DNA of 64,000 nucleotides from Thermoanaerobacterium sp. RBIITD (GCF_900205865.1 NZ_LT906662.1:1687411-1751410), one strand, 5' to 3'. Positions 51,997 through 59,470 are shown, counted from the first letter of the stretch. Notes: generated by a model not told the origin, from the sequence alone. Made by a program: numbers and translations.

Positions 51997-52018
51997 ATCA
52001 GACGTTTTGTGCGGTTTT
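51980..52018 (+). terminator. Terminator downstream of the IscB insertion
   Basis: CGCACAA and TTGTGCG form a 7-bp stem, followed by GTTTTG. The stop of the remnant gene is in the loop. Confidence 0.55.
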
Positions 52019-52103
52019 GCAAAAATTAACTTTCTGCATTAATTGTAACATAATTGTTTTTCACAGTTGATGAAATGTAAATATCGGTAGAAAGGATGTT
52101 GTT

Positions 52104-52304
52104 ATGCGTAATGTAATTAAGTATCTGAAAGATAGAAAAATAGATACATTGACATATTTTTTTCTTACCTTTTGTTGGTCTTTTCTTCTTGTAGAAATTG
52201 TTTTAGGACAATATAGACCAACAAAAATAGCTATAGAATTAATATATTTTTTGCTGGCTTTGGATTCTTTTACACATGCGTTAAAAAGTACTGAGAGCAA
52301 ATAA
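52104..52304 (+). CDS. Small membrane protein, 66 aa
   Basis: A charged N-terminus (MRNVIKYLKDRKID) and two hydrophobic segments. No family known. AGAAAGGATG precedes it. It sits just before the RecJ-like gene. Confidence 0.55.
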   Translation: MRNVIKYLKDRKIDTLTYFFLTFCWSFLLVEIVLGQYRPTKIAIELIYFLLALDSFTHALKSTESK

Positions 52305-52321
52305 TAGGAGATGATAAATAT

Positions 52322-53788
52322 ATGCTTTGGCAGTATAATTTCAATACAAAAGTAGAACTTAATAGGACGTATCCAGTACAGCCTAATAACATGCCTATTA
52401 ATGATTTAGTACAGGCAATATTAAGCTTTGATAAGGTCGCAATATTCGGTGACTATGACGTAGATGGTATATGTTCATCTTTAATACTGAAAAAGGCTTT
52501 AGACAGGCTTGGTATAAAAAATATAATACGCCTTCCAGAGCGTTCAGAAGGCTACGGATTAAAGCCAGAACATATTCATGAACTTAAACAGAAAGGCTTT
52601 GATACCATTATAACAGTAGATAACGGTATAACAGCCTTTGATGCAGCAGAAGAAGCAGAAAAGCTTGGCGTTAAATTGATAGTAACAGATCATCACGAAC
52701 CTAAAAGTGTACTGCCAAAAGCATATAAAATATTCGATCCAAAACTTTATCATGATGCATATAAAGACTATGCAGGTGCAGGCATAGCATTTTTGATTGC
52801 AAGAGAGTTGTTAAAGGCAAAAGATGTACCTGTTACGGTTGATATGATTGAGTTGGCAGGACTTGCTACTGTTGCGGATATAGTGCCTTTGGATTCAAAC
52901 AACTGGTATATTGCACGTAAAGGACTTGAATATATAAGAAAGAGCCCTATAAATGGCATTAAAGAAATTTTGAGGATAGCAGACAGAAAGCCTGAAGAAG
53001 TCAATGGATTTGATTTAGGCTGGGTAATAGCACCTCGGATTAACGCTTGCGGACGTTTAAAAAGTCCTGTATTAGGGTTAAATTTGCTTTTACATGGTAC
53101 TGGTGTTGAAAAAATTGAAGAATTTAATCAGGAACGATTAAAACTTGTTAAAGAATATATTGAGAACATTAAGGACAATGACAACAAATTTTTGATGTAC
53201 ATATTTAAGAATTGTCCTAAAGGCATAATAGGACTTGTCGCTGGACGTGTTGCAGAAATGTATCAGAAGCCTGTATTAATAGGCACATTACAATACGAAC
53301 AGGTAACAGCTTCAGTAAGAACATACGGTGAGTTTGATTTGTTGCAGGCTTTTGAATATGCGTCAAAACATCTTGATGTAGTGTATGGCGGACATAAGGC
53401 AGCTTGCGGAGTTTCCTTTAATATAAGAGATGCCAAAAGGCTTCAGGAGGCTTTGAATAAGTATGTTGAAGAAAATCCGATAAAGCAGGAAATTAACTTG
53501 CTTGATGGCGTACTTTTAAAAAAGCCTGCTTTAGAAGAATTGCAAAGCTTTGATAATTTTGAGCCTTTTGGATACAAAAATCCTGAACCTGCATTTCTGA
53601 TTGATGGAACTGTTACGGACATTAAGGAAACTGTAAAATGGCGTATGATAAACATTAATAACGAATTTAATGTGTTTGTAAATGAAACTTATAAAGCAGG
53701 CAATAAAATAAAGCTTGTTGTGAGACCTTATATAAACGGCAATTATGTGAGTTTTAAAGTGCTTGATGAAAAGCCTGAAATAGTGTGA
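52322..53788 (+). CDS. recJ: RecJ-type single-strand DNA exonuclease (DHH family)
   Basis: 488 residues, shorter than chromosomal RecJ (about 560 or more). Motifs: IFGDYDVDGICSSLIL, TVDNGI, VTDHHEP, LATVADIVPL, then DHHA1 with GGHKAACGVSF. It degrades single-stranded DNA 5' to 3'. The C-terminal OB region is reduced. As an ICE copy it may trim or recombine element DNA, together with RecD2 and RecU. Confidence 0.92.
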   Translation: MLWQYNFNTKVELNRTYPVQPNNMPINDLVQAILSFDKVAIFGDYDVDGICSSLILKKALDRLGIKNIIRLPERSEGYGLKPEHIHELKQKGFDTIITVDNGITAFDAAEEAEKLGVKLIVTDHHEPKSVLPKAYKIFDPKLYHDAYKDYAGAGIAFLIARELLKAKDVPVTVDMIELAGLATVADIVPLDSNNWYIARKGLEYIRKSPINGIKEILRIADRKPEEVNGFDLGWVIAPRINACGRLKSPVLGLNLLLHGTGVEKIEEFNQERLKLVKEYIENIKDNDNKFLMYIFKNCPKGIIGLVAGRVAEMYQKPVLIGTLQYEQVTASVRTYGEFDLLQAFEYASKHLDVVYGGHKAACGVSFNIRDAKRLQEALNKYVEENPIKQEINLLDGVLLKKPALEELQSFDNFEPFGYKNPEPAFLIDGTVTDIKETVKWRMININNEFNVFVNETYKAGNKIKLVVRPYINGNYVSFKVLDEKPEIV

Positions 53789-53802
53789 TAGTGAGACTGA
53801 TG

Positions 53803-53828
53803 AGACTGCAAAAAGCAGTCTTTTTTTT
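53803..53828 (+). terminator. Terminator after recJ
   Basis: GACTGC and GCAGTC with an A5 loop, followed by eight T. Confidence 0.85.
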
Positions 53829-53862
53829 GTATGTAAAAACTTAAAAAAGGACGTGTTAAAGT

Positions 53863-54462
53863 ATGGTTAACATATATCAAATGGACTTTTTAAAAGGCTC
53901 AAAAATGTTTGAGGATAATTCTGTTGACTTAATATTCACAAGTCCGCCTTTTAAAGATGAAAATGTAGAAGGCGATTATTGGAGATTTTACGAAGAAGCC
54001 TTTAACGAAATGTACAGGATAGCATCTAAAGCAGTAATCATTATACATAGCTCTACAAAAATGAATGAGATAATTAAGCGTTGGCCACCAAAACGTACTT
54101 TGATATGGGGTAAAGGTATTATAGCACCTGCCTACAGATACAATCCTGTCTTTGTATATCAAAAAACTGACAAGTATAAAGTCAATAAATATATCTACAC
54201 AGATACATTTGGAATTGCACCTATCAAAAACAAAGATAAAATTCATAAATATCAAGATCCGCTTTTTCTGTATATTTCAGTATTAAAGATGTTTAAGGAT
54301 TGCAGCAGTGTCCTTGATCCGTTCATCGGCAGCGGAACTACTGCGTTAGCTGCAAATGAATTGGGTATGGACTGTTATGGCTTTGAAAAAGATTTGGAAA
54401 GTTGGAATATATGTATGGAGAGACTTAAAAACATAATGGAAGGAGGAACGCTTGTTGGTTGA
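53863..54462 (+). CDS. Orphan DNA methyltransferase (TSPPF type)
   Basis: 199 residues. The catalytic motif IV is TSPPF and the SAM motif DPFIGSGTTALAANELG is C-terminal, the beta-class order used by N4-cytosine and some N6-adenine enzymes. No endonuclease or specificity gene is adjacent. It may protect the ICE from host restriction or mark DNA for its own regulation. Recognition sequence unknown. Confidence 0.88.
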   Translation: MVNIYQMDFLKGSKMFEDNSVDLIFTSPPFKDENVEGDYWRFYEEAFNEMYRIASKAVIIIHSSTKMNEIIKRWPPKRTLIWGKGIIAPAYRYNPVFVYQKTDKYKVNKYIYTDTFGIAPIKNKDKIHKYQDPLFLYISVLKMFKDCSSVLDPFIGSGTTALAANELGMDCYGFEKDLESWNICMERLKNIMEGGTLVG

Positions 54463-54862
54463 TTATTTGATTTTGATTTTTGCTTTGTTGTTTTTTGATG
54501 AGAAAACATTTGGCATGTATTCGGAATATATTAGACCTGCGATTTTGGGTATTGTATTAGCTTGTTTTGCTGTTAATAAGCCTGTTGTGGTGCAGTTGCA
54601 GTTACTTGCGTTAGGTTTTTTTGTATCTTATTTTGTTTTAGGCTTTGTGTTTGAATTTACTTTTGATTTAAAAGCGAAGAAATTTGTCAACAAGGACATA
54701 GAGATACCTTTTAATATACATAAGTCTGAACGTATGCCAATTGTTATTGATGACATACCGTTTTTTGTTGAAGCGTTGAGTGACCTGAAAGAAGGCGAAA
54801 CTGCTAAAGTGGTAATGTATAAAGACTATGTGTTATATGTTGATAAGATTGGAGGAAAATAA
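54452..54862 (+). CDS. Hypothetical membrane-anchored protein, 136 aa
   Basis: Two or three N-terminal hydrophobic segments (residues 1-75), then a soluble domain of about 60 residues (IEIPFNIHKSERMPIVIDD and following). TTG start after GGAGGAACGC, overlapping the methyltransferase end. Unknown family. Confidence 0.6.
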   Translation: MLVDYLILIFALLFFDEKTFGMYSEYIRPAILGIVLACFAVNKPVVVQLQLLALGFFVSYFVLGFVFEFTFDLKAKKFVNKDIEIPFNIHKSERMPIVIDDIPFFVEALSDLKEGETAKVVMYKDYVLYVDKIGGK

Positions 54863-54863
54863 G

Positions 54864-55316
54864 ATGCAAAAAGGCGGTGCATTGGAAGAATTAATCGAAA
54901 ACATAGGAACACAGTTAAGGATACTTGGACAAGGAGTCTTGCTTAAGCAGAATGTACTATGGGTAACGTATGGCAACAGGACATTTCCTAAAAAAGGTGC
55001 GCCTGTTGATTTTTTAGGCGTTGTAAAAGGCATACCTGTTGCAATAGAGTGCAAAGAAACAGTATCGGACAGGATACAGTTTTCTGAAACACACTTTTCA
55101 GGCAAAGAAAAAGCTTTTCTGTCAGATTTTGAGAAAGCTGGAGGAAAGGCTTTTATAATTTTTGCTTTTTGGAAGTCTAATGGATTGTATATTGTTAAAC
55201 ATGATGATTTTGAGGAATATAGCAGGCAATCAATAACTGATAAGGCTTGCAAGATGCTTGGTAAAAAGCTTAACATGAACGTCAATGAGTTTGTGGAGTT
55301 CGTAAAAAGTGCGTGA
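54864..55316 (+). CDS. recU: RecU-like Holliday junction resolvase
   Basis: 150 residues. GAPVDFLGVVKGIPVAIECKET has the Asp and Glu-x-Lys of the RecU/PD-(D/E)XK nuclease core, followed by FSEKEKAFLSDFEKAGGKAFIIFAF-type strands (close variant seen). It cuts four-way junctions. The ATG at 54864 follows TGGAGGAAAA. It fits the recombination gene set on this ICE. Confidence 0.87.
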   Translation: MQKGGALEELIENIGTQLRILGQGVLLKQNVLWVTYGNRTFPKKGAPVDFLGVVKGIPVAIECKETVSDRIQFSETHFSGKEKAFLSDFEKAGGKAFIIFAFWKSNGLYIVKHDDFEEYSRQSITDKACKMLGKKLNMNVNEFVEFVKSA

Positions 55317-55330
55317 AAGGAGAAGAAGGT

Positions 55331-55729
55331 ATGGAGAAAATATCATTAAAGTTAAAAGATGTTAAACTGATTTTAAAAGCAGATATTGCAAAACAAGGTA
55401 TTTTGGTACTGACTAATGACGTAGAAAACATGAGGAATGAAATACATAAACAAAACAATGATGCTGAAATAGTTTCGTTTGATGACAATGATTTGTTTGT
55501 TAAACTGTATTCAGACAAAATGAGACCTTTATTCATTGTTTCAACTGTAGATGAATACAGAAGATGGCAAGCTTTAAAGTTTCCTGTAGTTATTTCTGAT
55601 GTTGAAAATGTTGAAAATGTATTGGAAACGAGTTGGAATGCTGAATATGAATTTGACGGATTTAAAGTTAAAGTTAAATTTAATACAGACTTTGATAGAA
55701 AATATAATGAGGCTCTTATTTTAGTTTAG
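55331..55729 (+). CDS. Hypothetical protein, paralogue of the next gene (132 aa)
   Basis: No known family. The N-terminal half (LILKADIAKQGILVLTNDVEN ... LFVKLYSDKMRP) aligns with the next gene (IKLAFDVVRYGVLVLTKENKI ... YFCFCSEKIRI), indicating an old tandem duplication. The ATG at 55331 follows AGAAGAAGG. Repeats of VENVENVLE occur in the C-terminal half. Confidence 0.6.
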   Translation: MEKISLKLKDVKLILKADIAKQGILVLTNDVENMRNEIHKQNNDAEIVSFDDNDLFVKLYSDKMRPLFIVSTVDEYRRWQALKFPVVISDVENVENVLETSWNAEYEFDGFKVKVKFNTDFDRKYNEALILV

Positions 55730-55742
55730 GAGATGAAAAGAC

Positions 55743-56315
55743 ATGAAAAGCTATGAGTTAATGAATGAAGAAGAACAAGAAAAGTTGTTGCAACAAGAAT
55801 TTGCAATCATTCTCAATAATAAGAAAATTAAATTAGCATTTGATGTAGTACGATATGGCGTATTGGTACTGACGAAAGAAAATAAAATTGATAAATTGAT
55901 GAAAGAAGTGAAAGAGCAGATTCAGAATATTCCAGTAGTTACGTGCAAAGGAAATTATTTTTGCTTTTGCAGCGAAAAAATAAGAATAAAAAATCCTCGT
56001 ATATTAGATGACGTATTGGAAACAAAATTGGCAGAGCCGTTTGTGCTGTTGTGGTACAGAGAAAAACAATTTTTTGATTTGAGATCGAGTTCAAGAGTAC
56101 ATCCGTATGCTATTTTTACTTTTGATGTACCTAAAAAGGATTTGATTCAAGATAGATATAAAATAATGTTAGTTGATAAGGAAGTTTTTAATGTTGATTT
56201 GTATAAACAATGTTCTGATTTTGATATTTTGATTAAAGGACAAAATGTTAAAGAGTTTTCTGGTATTAATTTAAAGAATGATATTTTTCAAATAAATTCA
56301 TTTGTTGTATTTTGA
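55743..56315 (+). CDS. Hypothetical protein, 190 aa
   Basis: Paralogue of the preceding gene in its first 80 residues, with a longer C-terminal region rich in beta-type patterns. Mixed alpha/beta, soluble. TAGGAGATG lies upstream. The stop at 56313-56315 overlaps a terminator. Function unknown. Confidence 0.6.
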   Translation: MKSYELMNEEEQEKLLQQEFAIILNNKKIKLAFDVVRYGVLVLTKENKIDKLMKEVKEQIQNIPVVTCKGNYFCFCSEKIRIKNPRILDDVLETKLAEPFVLLWYREKQFFDLRSSSRVHPYAIFTFDVPKKDLIQDRYKIMLVDKEVFNVDLYKQCSDFDILIKGQNVKEFSGINLKNDIFQINSFVVF

Positions 56316-56339
56316 CAGGCTTAAAAACCTGTCTTTTTT
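56314..56339 (+). terminator. Terminator before the sigma-factor gene
   Basis: GACAGG and CCTGTC around CTTAAAAA, then six T. Confidence 0.85.
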
Positions 56340-56378
56340 CATGTGTATATAAAGCTTGTTATGGAGGGAGAAAAAAGT

Positions 56379-57167
56379 ATGAATAAAGTCTTGACACGTA
56401 AAGAAGAAGTTGAACTTTTTAAAAGATTACGAAATGGTGATAGTACAGCAAAAGATATATTGGTAGAACATAATATGAGACTTGTATGGAAGATGGCAAG
56501 CAAACTATCAAAACCTGGATTTGAGATTGATGATCTTGTTCAAGAAGGCTTAATAGGCTTAATTATAGCGATAGATAAATATGATTATACAAGAGGATAT
56601 AAGTTTTCTACATATTCAGTGTGGTATATAAGGCAAAGAATACAGCGTTATATGAAAAATACATCTAAAAGCGTCAGACTTCCTATTCACATCCAAGAAA
56701 AAATAAATAAAGTATTGTCAACTATGTATGATCTTGAACAGAAAAATGGTGAAAAACCTACTGTGAAGGAAATTGCTGGTGAAATGAAACTTGATGAGAA
56801 TATTGTTGGAAAGTATTTAAAGCTTGCTGAAAGTGTTATTAGCTTGAATCAGTATATGGATGATGAAAAATGTGATACAGAACTTATTGATTTTTTGGTA
56901 GACGAAGAAGTTGACATAGAAAATGAAACGATAAATGAGCAGCTTAAACAGGAAATTGATAAGGTACTTGATATACTGCCTGAAAGGGAACGTCTTGTAT
57001 TAGAATTGCGCTTTGGAATTGGTACTGATCCTATGACTTTGGAACAGATAGGAAATATGCTTGGATTGACAAGAGAGCGGATAAGACAAATAGAAATAAA
57101 AGCTTTGAAAAAGTTAAGACATGAGAAGACTTGCCAGAAATTAAAAGAGTATTGGCAGGAACTATAA
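56379..57167 (+). CDS. ICE-encoded RpoD-type sigma factor
   Basis: 262 residues containing sigma regions 2, 3 and 4. Region 2 is DLVQEGLIGLIIAIDKYDYTRGYKFSTYSVWYIRQRI in overlapping parts, region 3 includes SVRLPIHIQEKINKV, and region 4.2 is TLEQIGNMLGLTRERIRQIE. The long N-terminal region 1.1 is absent. Region 4.2 is close to RpoD, so a TTGACA-like -35 is expected. In region 2.4 the residue aligned with E. coli T440 is Gln, and one of the paired tryptophans is Tyr, so -10 recognition may differ. The ATG at 56379 follows GGAGGGAG. Confidence 0.93.
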   Translation: MNKVLTRKEEVELFKRLRNGDSTAKDILVEHNMRLVWKMASKLSKPGFEIDDLVQEGLIGLIIAIDKYDYTRGYKFSTYSVWYIRQRIQRYMKNTSKSVRLPIHIQEKINKVLSTMYDLEQKNGEKPTVKEIAGEMKLDENIVGKYLKLAESVISLNQYMDDEKCDTELIDFLVDEEVDIENETINEQLKQEIDKVLDILPERERLVLELRFGIGTDPMTLEQIGNMLGLTRERIRQIEIKALKKLRHEKTCQKLKEYWQEL

Positions 57168-57254
57168 TGTACGTGATACAAGGACATGTATTAAAAATAT
57201 GCGGGTTTGTATCCACTTTACGAGGACACGATATTTGAAATTGGAAGTTATTAC

Positions 57255-57272
57255 AAGGTATGCGCATACCTT
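57255..57272. repeat. Palindrome copy 3 (AAGGTATGCGCATACCTT)
   Basis: A perfect 18-bp palindrome identical to 43966-43983, 87 bases after the sigma gene and 30 bases before the disrupted small membrane-protein gene. Confidence 0.9.
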
Positions 57273-57301
57273 TTTCTGTTGATAAAAAGGAGTGATGGAT
57301 T

Positions 57302-57397
57302 TTGTTGTTAGGTTTTGTGATGGGTTTGTTTGTTGGATGTTTTCTAGGTGTATTATTTATCAACAATAGTCGAGAATACTCCTACCTCTGTAGGTAG
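57302..57397 (+). pseudogene. DUF3789-like small membrane protein gene interrupted by the TnpB element
   Basis: TTG start at 57302 after AAGGAG. The product LLGFVMGLFVGCFLGVLFINN is one TM helix with the glycine spacing of DUF3789 ICE proteins. The frame then runs into the transposon end and stops at 57397. If the insertion 57373-58746 is removed, the frame continues through 58747 to TAA at 58784-58786 (ending QKICKQA), with the stop in a terminator as in neighbouring genes. Confidence 0.7.
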
Positions 57398-57410
57398 GAG
57401 ATGAATCGGC

Positions 57411-57449
57411 AAAGGAGAGATCGTAAAAGCGGTCTCTCCTTTTTTTTTT
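57411..57449 (+). terminator. Terminator between the TnpB element left end and tnpB
   Basis: GGAGAGATC and GGTCTCTCC form a 9-bp stem (one G-T pair) followed by ten T. It insulates tnpB from ICE transcription. Confidence 0.85.
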
Positions 57450-57473
57450 GTGCGAAAAAAGGAGGTGAGAGTG

Positions 57474-58544
57474 ATGACACAAACAATAACGATAAAACTG
57501 AAACTGTATAGACCTACGCATGAAAAAGAGAAGATGTATCAGTTGATGACTGACAGGGTAACAGCCTTTGCAAATAAGTATATCTCACTGGAGAAGAAAG
57601 ACAGACCTAAAACATCAAAACAGGCAAAACAATATTCTGAACCTCTGCCGTCAGCAGTATTAACACAGGCAATACGAGATATTAACGGCAAGAAAGATCC
57701 GAAATATTTCAAAAGATTGTGGTGTAACTTCAACAATCAGAATTTTAAAGTAGAAAAAGAAGATGGCAACTGGAAAGTGTCATTTCCGACATTGGAGAAA
57801 AGAATAGGCGTTCCGATTGAAACAAGCGAAAGACAGAATGACTGTCTTGAGAAACTGATTAATGGTGAAGTGAAGCAAGGCACTGCAATGTTAGTGAAAA
57901 GACGTGGCAGATGGTATATACATTTAAGCTTTGAAGTATACATTGAAGAAAAGAAAAAAGAGAAAGAAAAGATAATGGGCATAGATTTGGGACTGATAGA
58001 CATACTTGTTGCAGAGACTGAAGGACAGACACTATTCTTTTCTGGAGGAAAACTTGCATATATGCGCAGACACTTCAAGAGTCTACGGAGTAGGCTTATG
58101 AAGGCGAGAGCGTATAAGAAACTGAAAGAATTAGGAGACAAAGAACATAGAATTGCAACTGATATTAACCATAAGATCAGCAGAGCAGTAATAGAATTTG
58201 CAAAAGAGCAAGGAGTAGCAAAAATAAGAATGGAAGATTTGACAGGTGCAAGATGGGAAATGAAACAGAGGAAGAAACAGAAACAGGATAGTGGAAGAAG
58301 CCTGCAAAGTTGGTCTTTCTATCAGTTGCAGGAATTCATAGAATATAAAGCGACACTTACAGGAATAGAAGTGGAATATGTGAATAAAGACAATACAAGC
58401 ATGATATGCAGTGTATGTGGTCATAAATTCACGTCAAGACCAAAAGGCAGAATGTTCGAGTGTCCTTCCTGCGGAAGTATAAGACATATAGATGCTAATG
58501 CAGCGAGGAATATAGCGGAAGCGATAAGTGGAATAGCTTCTTGA
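57474..58544 (+). CDS. tnpB: TnpB RNA-guided nuclease
   Basis: 356 residues. The RuvC catalytic residues are visible as Asp171 in MGIDLGL, Glu254 in RMEDLTG and Asp340 in HIDANAARNI. The zinc ribbon is CSVCGHKF ... CPSCG (residues 313-333). All are intact, so nuclease activity is likely. TnpB proteins use a transposon-end RNA to cut DNA and help the element persist at its site. ATG at 57474 after AAAGGAGGTG; an earlier in-frame start at 57450 lies before that site. Confidence 0.95.
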   Translation: MTQTITIKLKLYRPTHEKEKMYQLMTDRVTAFANKYISLEKKDRPKTSKQAKQYSEPLPSAVLTQAIRDINGKKDPKYFKRLWCNFNNQNFKVEKEDGNWKVSFPTLEKRIGVPIETSERQNDCLEKLINGEVKQGTAMLVKRRGRWYIHLSFEVYIEEKKKEKEKIMGIDLGLIDILVAETEGQTLFFSGGKLAYMRRHFKSLRSRLMKARAYKKLKELGDKEHRIATDINHKISRAVIEFAKEQGVAKIRMEDLTGARWEMKQRKKQKQDSGRSLQSWSFYQLQEFIEYKATLTGIEVEYVNKDNTSMICSVCGHKFTSRPKGRMFECPSCGSIRHIDANAARNIAEAISGIAS

Positions 58545-58746
58545 CTGCATGGTAACAGTGCAGTTGCTCTTATGGGTGGGTAACGAACCATGAGAGGTGG
58601 GCTGAATTGACGCAGCCTAACGTGTGAGCAGATGATAAGCAGCAGAAATGTTTGCTCTGATGCAGAACACAACCACTCTGGGCGTATCTTTCTTTGAAGT
58701 ACGCACAGGGAATCCTCCACTTCTATAAGTGGGGGAGGACGTCAAG
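58545..58746 (+). ncRNA. TnpB omega/right-end guide RNA
   Basis: About 200 bases of GC-richer, hairpin-forming, non-coding DNA from the tnpB stop to the transposon right end (GACTGCATGG/TGCAGTTGC region, GTACGC pairs, terminal CCTCC hairpin). TnpB guide RNAs come from this position and read outward. The guide would be the flank from 58747 (TCCTTATTTTTCATTG). The 5' end probably lies within the tnpB coding region. Confidence 0.75.
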
Positions 58747-58774
58747 TCCTTATTTTTCATTGCAAAAAATTTGT

Positions 58775-58802
58775 AAGCAGGCTTAAATGCTTGTTTTTTT
58801 TA
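58775..58802 (+). terminator. Terminator with embedded stop codon
   Basis: AAGCA and TGCTT around GGCTTAAA, followed by eight T (interrupted by one G before). CAGGCTTAA encodes Q-A-stop of the interrupted small gene. Confidence 0.7.
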
Positions 58803-58836
58803 TACCTAAAAAATTTTTTTAAAGGAGGTTTTTAGC

Positions 58837-59073
58837 ATGTTGCGTGAAAAATGTGAAGGCTGCTTTAAGGCAGAAAAAGGACAATGTACAGTTTTTGTGT
58901 CACCTGTATTTCAATGGAGAGATGGACGGGAATGTTTTGGATATGTTGATGATCCAGCAGTGATGCTTAAGATGTACGAAGATATGTACAAGTATAATTT
59001 GGAAAGAGAAAATGATGTTTCTCTCATAAAAAGAAACATAGAGAGGTATCAGAAACTTGTAAAACAGGCTTAA
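58837..59073 (+). CDS. Hypothetical cysteine-containing protein, 78 aa
   Basis: The N-terminal CEGCFKAEKGQC pattern and a later REC suggest a small metal or Fe-S/zinc site. The second half is a helical, charged tail. AAAGGAGG precedes the ATG. It ends VKQA-stop inside a terminator. Function unknown; close before the conjugation genes. Confidence 0.65.
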   Translation: MLREKCEGCFKAEKGQCTVFVSPVFQWRDGRECFGYVDDPAVMLKMYEDMYKYNLERENDVSLIKRNIERYQKLVKQA

Positions 59074-59089
59074 ATGCCTGCTTTTTTTA
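59064..59089 (+). terminator. Terminator with embedded stop codon
   Basis: CAGGC and GCCTG around TTAAAT, then seven T. It contains the stop of the preceding gene. Confidence 0.8.
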
Positions 59090-59113
59090 TAAAATCGAAA
59101 GGAGATGAAATAT

Positions 59114-59449
59114 ATGGAAAACATTAAAGAAGATATTGCAAATATACAAAATTTTTCTGAAGAAATATTAAGAAAATCAAAAATAAAAAGTGATCCCTTT
59201 TGGGATAGGGCAGAACAAAACTTATTAAAGGCACTTGCTTTATATGTAATGGCGAAATATCCAAAAGAAAAAAGAAACTTGACAAGTGTCTATTCTCTTT
59301 TAAATTCACAACAAATAGATGAAATATTTGCAAATCTTCCTAATGAACATCCTGCGAAGATACCATATGATATTTATGCACAAGCTAATAATATGATAAA
59401 AATAGGTACTTTGATAGGACTTAAAGTTAGATTGGAAATGTTATTATAA
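59114..59449 (+). CDS. VirD4/TraG-derived small protein (internal all-alpha segment only)
   Basis: 111 residues. SDPFWDRAEQNLLKALALYVM, then NLTSVYSLL and IPYDIYAQANNMIKIGTLIGLKVRL match the internal helical part of VirD4/TraG coupling proteins that follows the first ATPase motifs. Neither Walker A nor Walker B is present. It has its own ribosome site (GAAAGGAGATG) and ATG. It may be a decayed fragment or a stand-alone accessory of the coupling protein. A full-length VirD4 would have to lie elsewhere in the ICE. Confidence 0.65.
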   Translation: MENIKEDIANIQNFSEEILRKSKIKSDPFWDRAEQNLLKALALYVMAKYPKEKRNLTSVYSLLNSQQIDEIFANLPNEHPAKIPYDIYAQANNMIKIGTLIGLKVRLEMLL

Positions 59450-59470
59450 AAATTTTTTAGGATATTTTAA

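Larger units (their letters stand above)
57373..58746 (+). mobile_element. TnpB transposon (IS605/IS1341 type, non-autonomous)
   Basis: Left end hairpin CTCCTACCTCTGTAGGTAGGAG at 57380-57400 (approximate), right end hairpin CCTCCACTT-CTAT-AAGTGGGGG at about 58714-58735. It contains only tnpB and its guide-RNA region. No TnpA. Boundaries were set from homology to the IscB element ends and from frame restoration of the interrupted gene. Confidence 0.8.

Noticed and set aside
53863-54462. Restriction-modification system
   Set aside because: Only a methyltransferase is present; neighbouring genes are a membrane protein and RecU, not an endonuclease with a specificity domain.
58421-58720. Minus-strand ORF of 99 codons
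   Set aside because: It overlaps the tnpB end and its guide RNA region antisense; no start signal.
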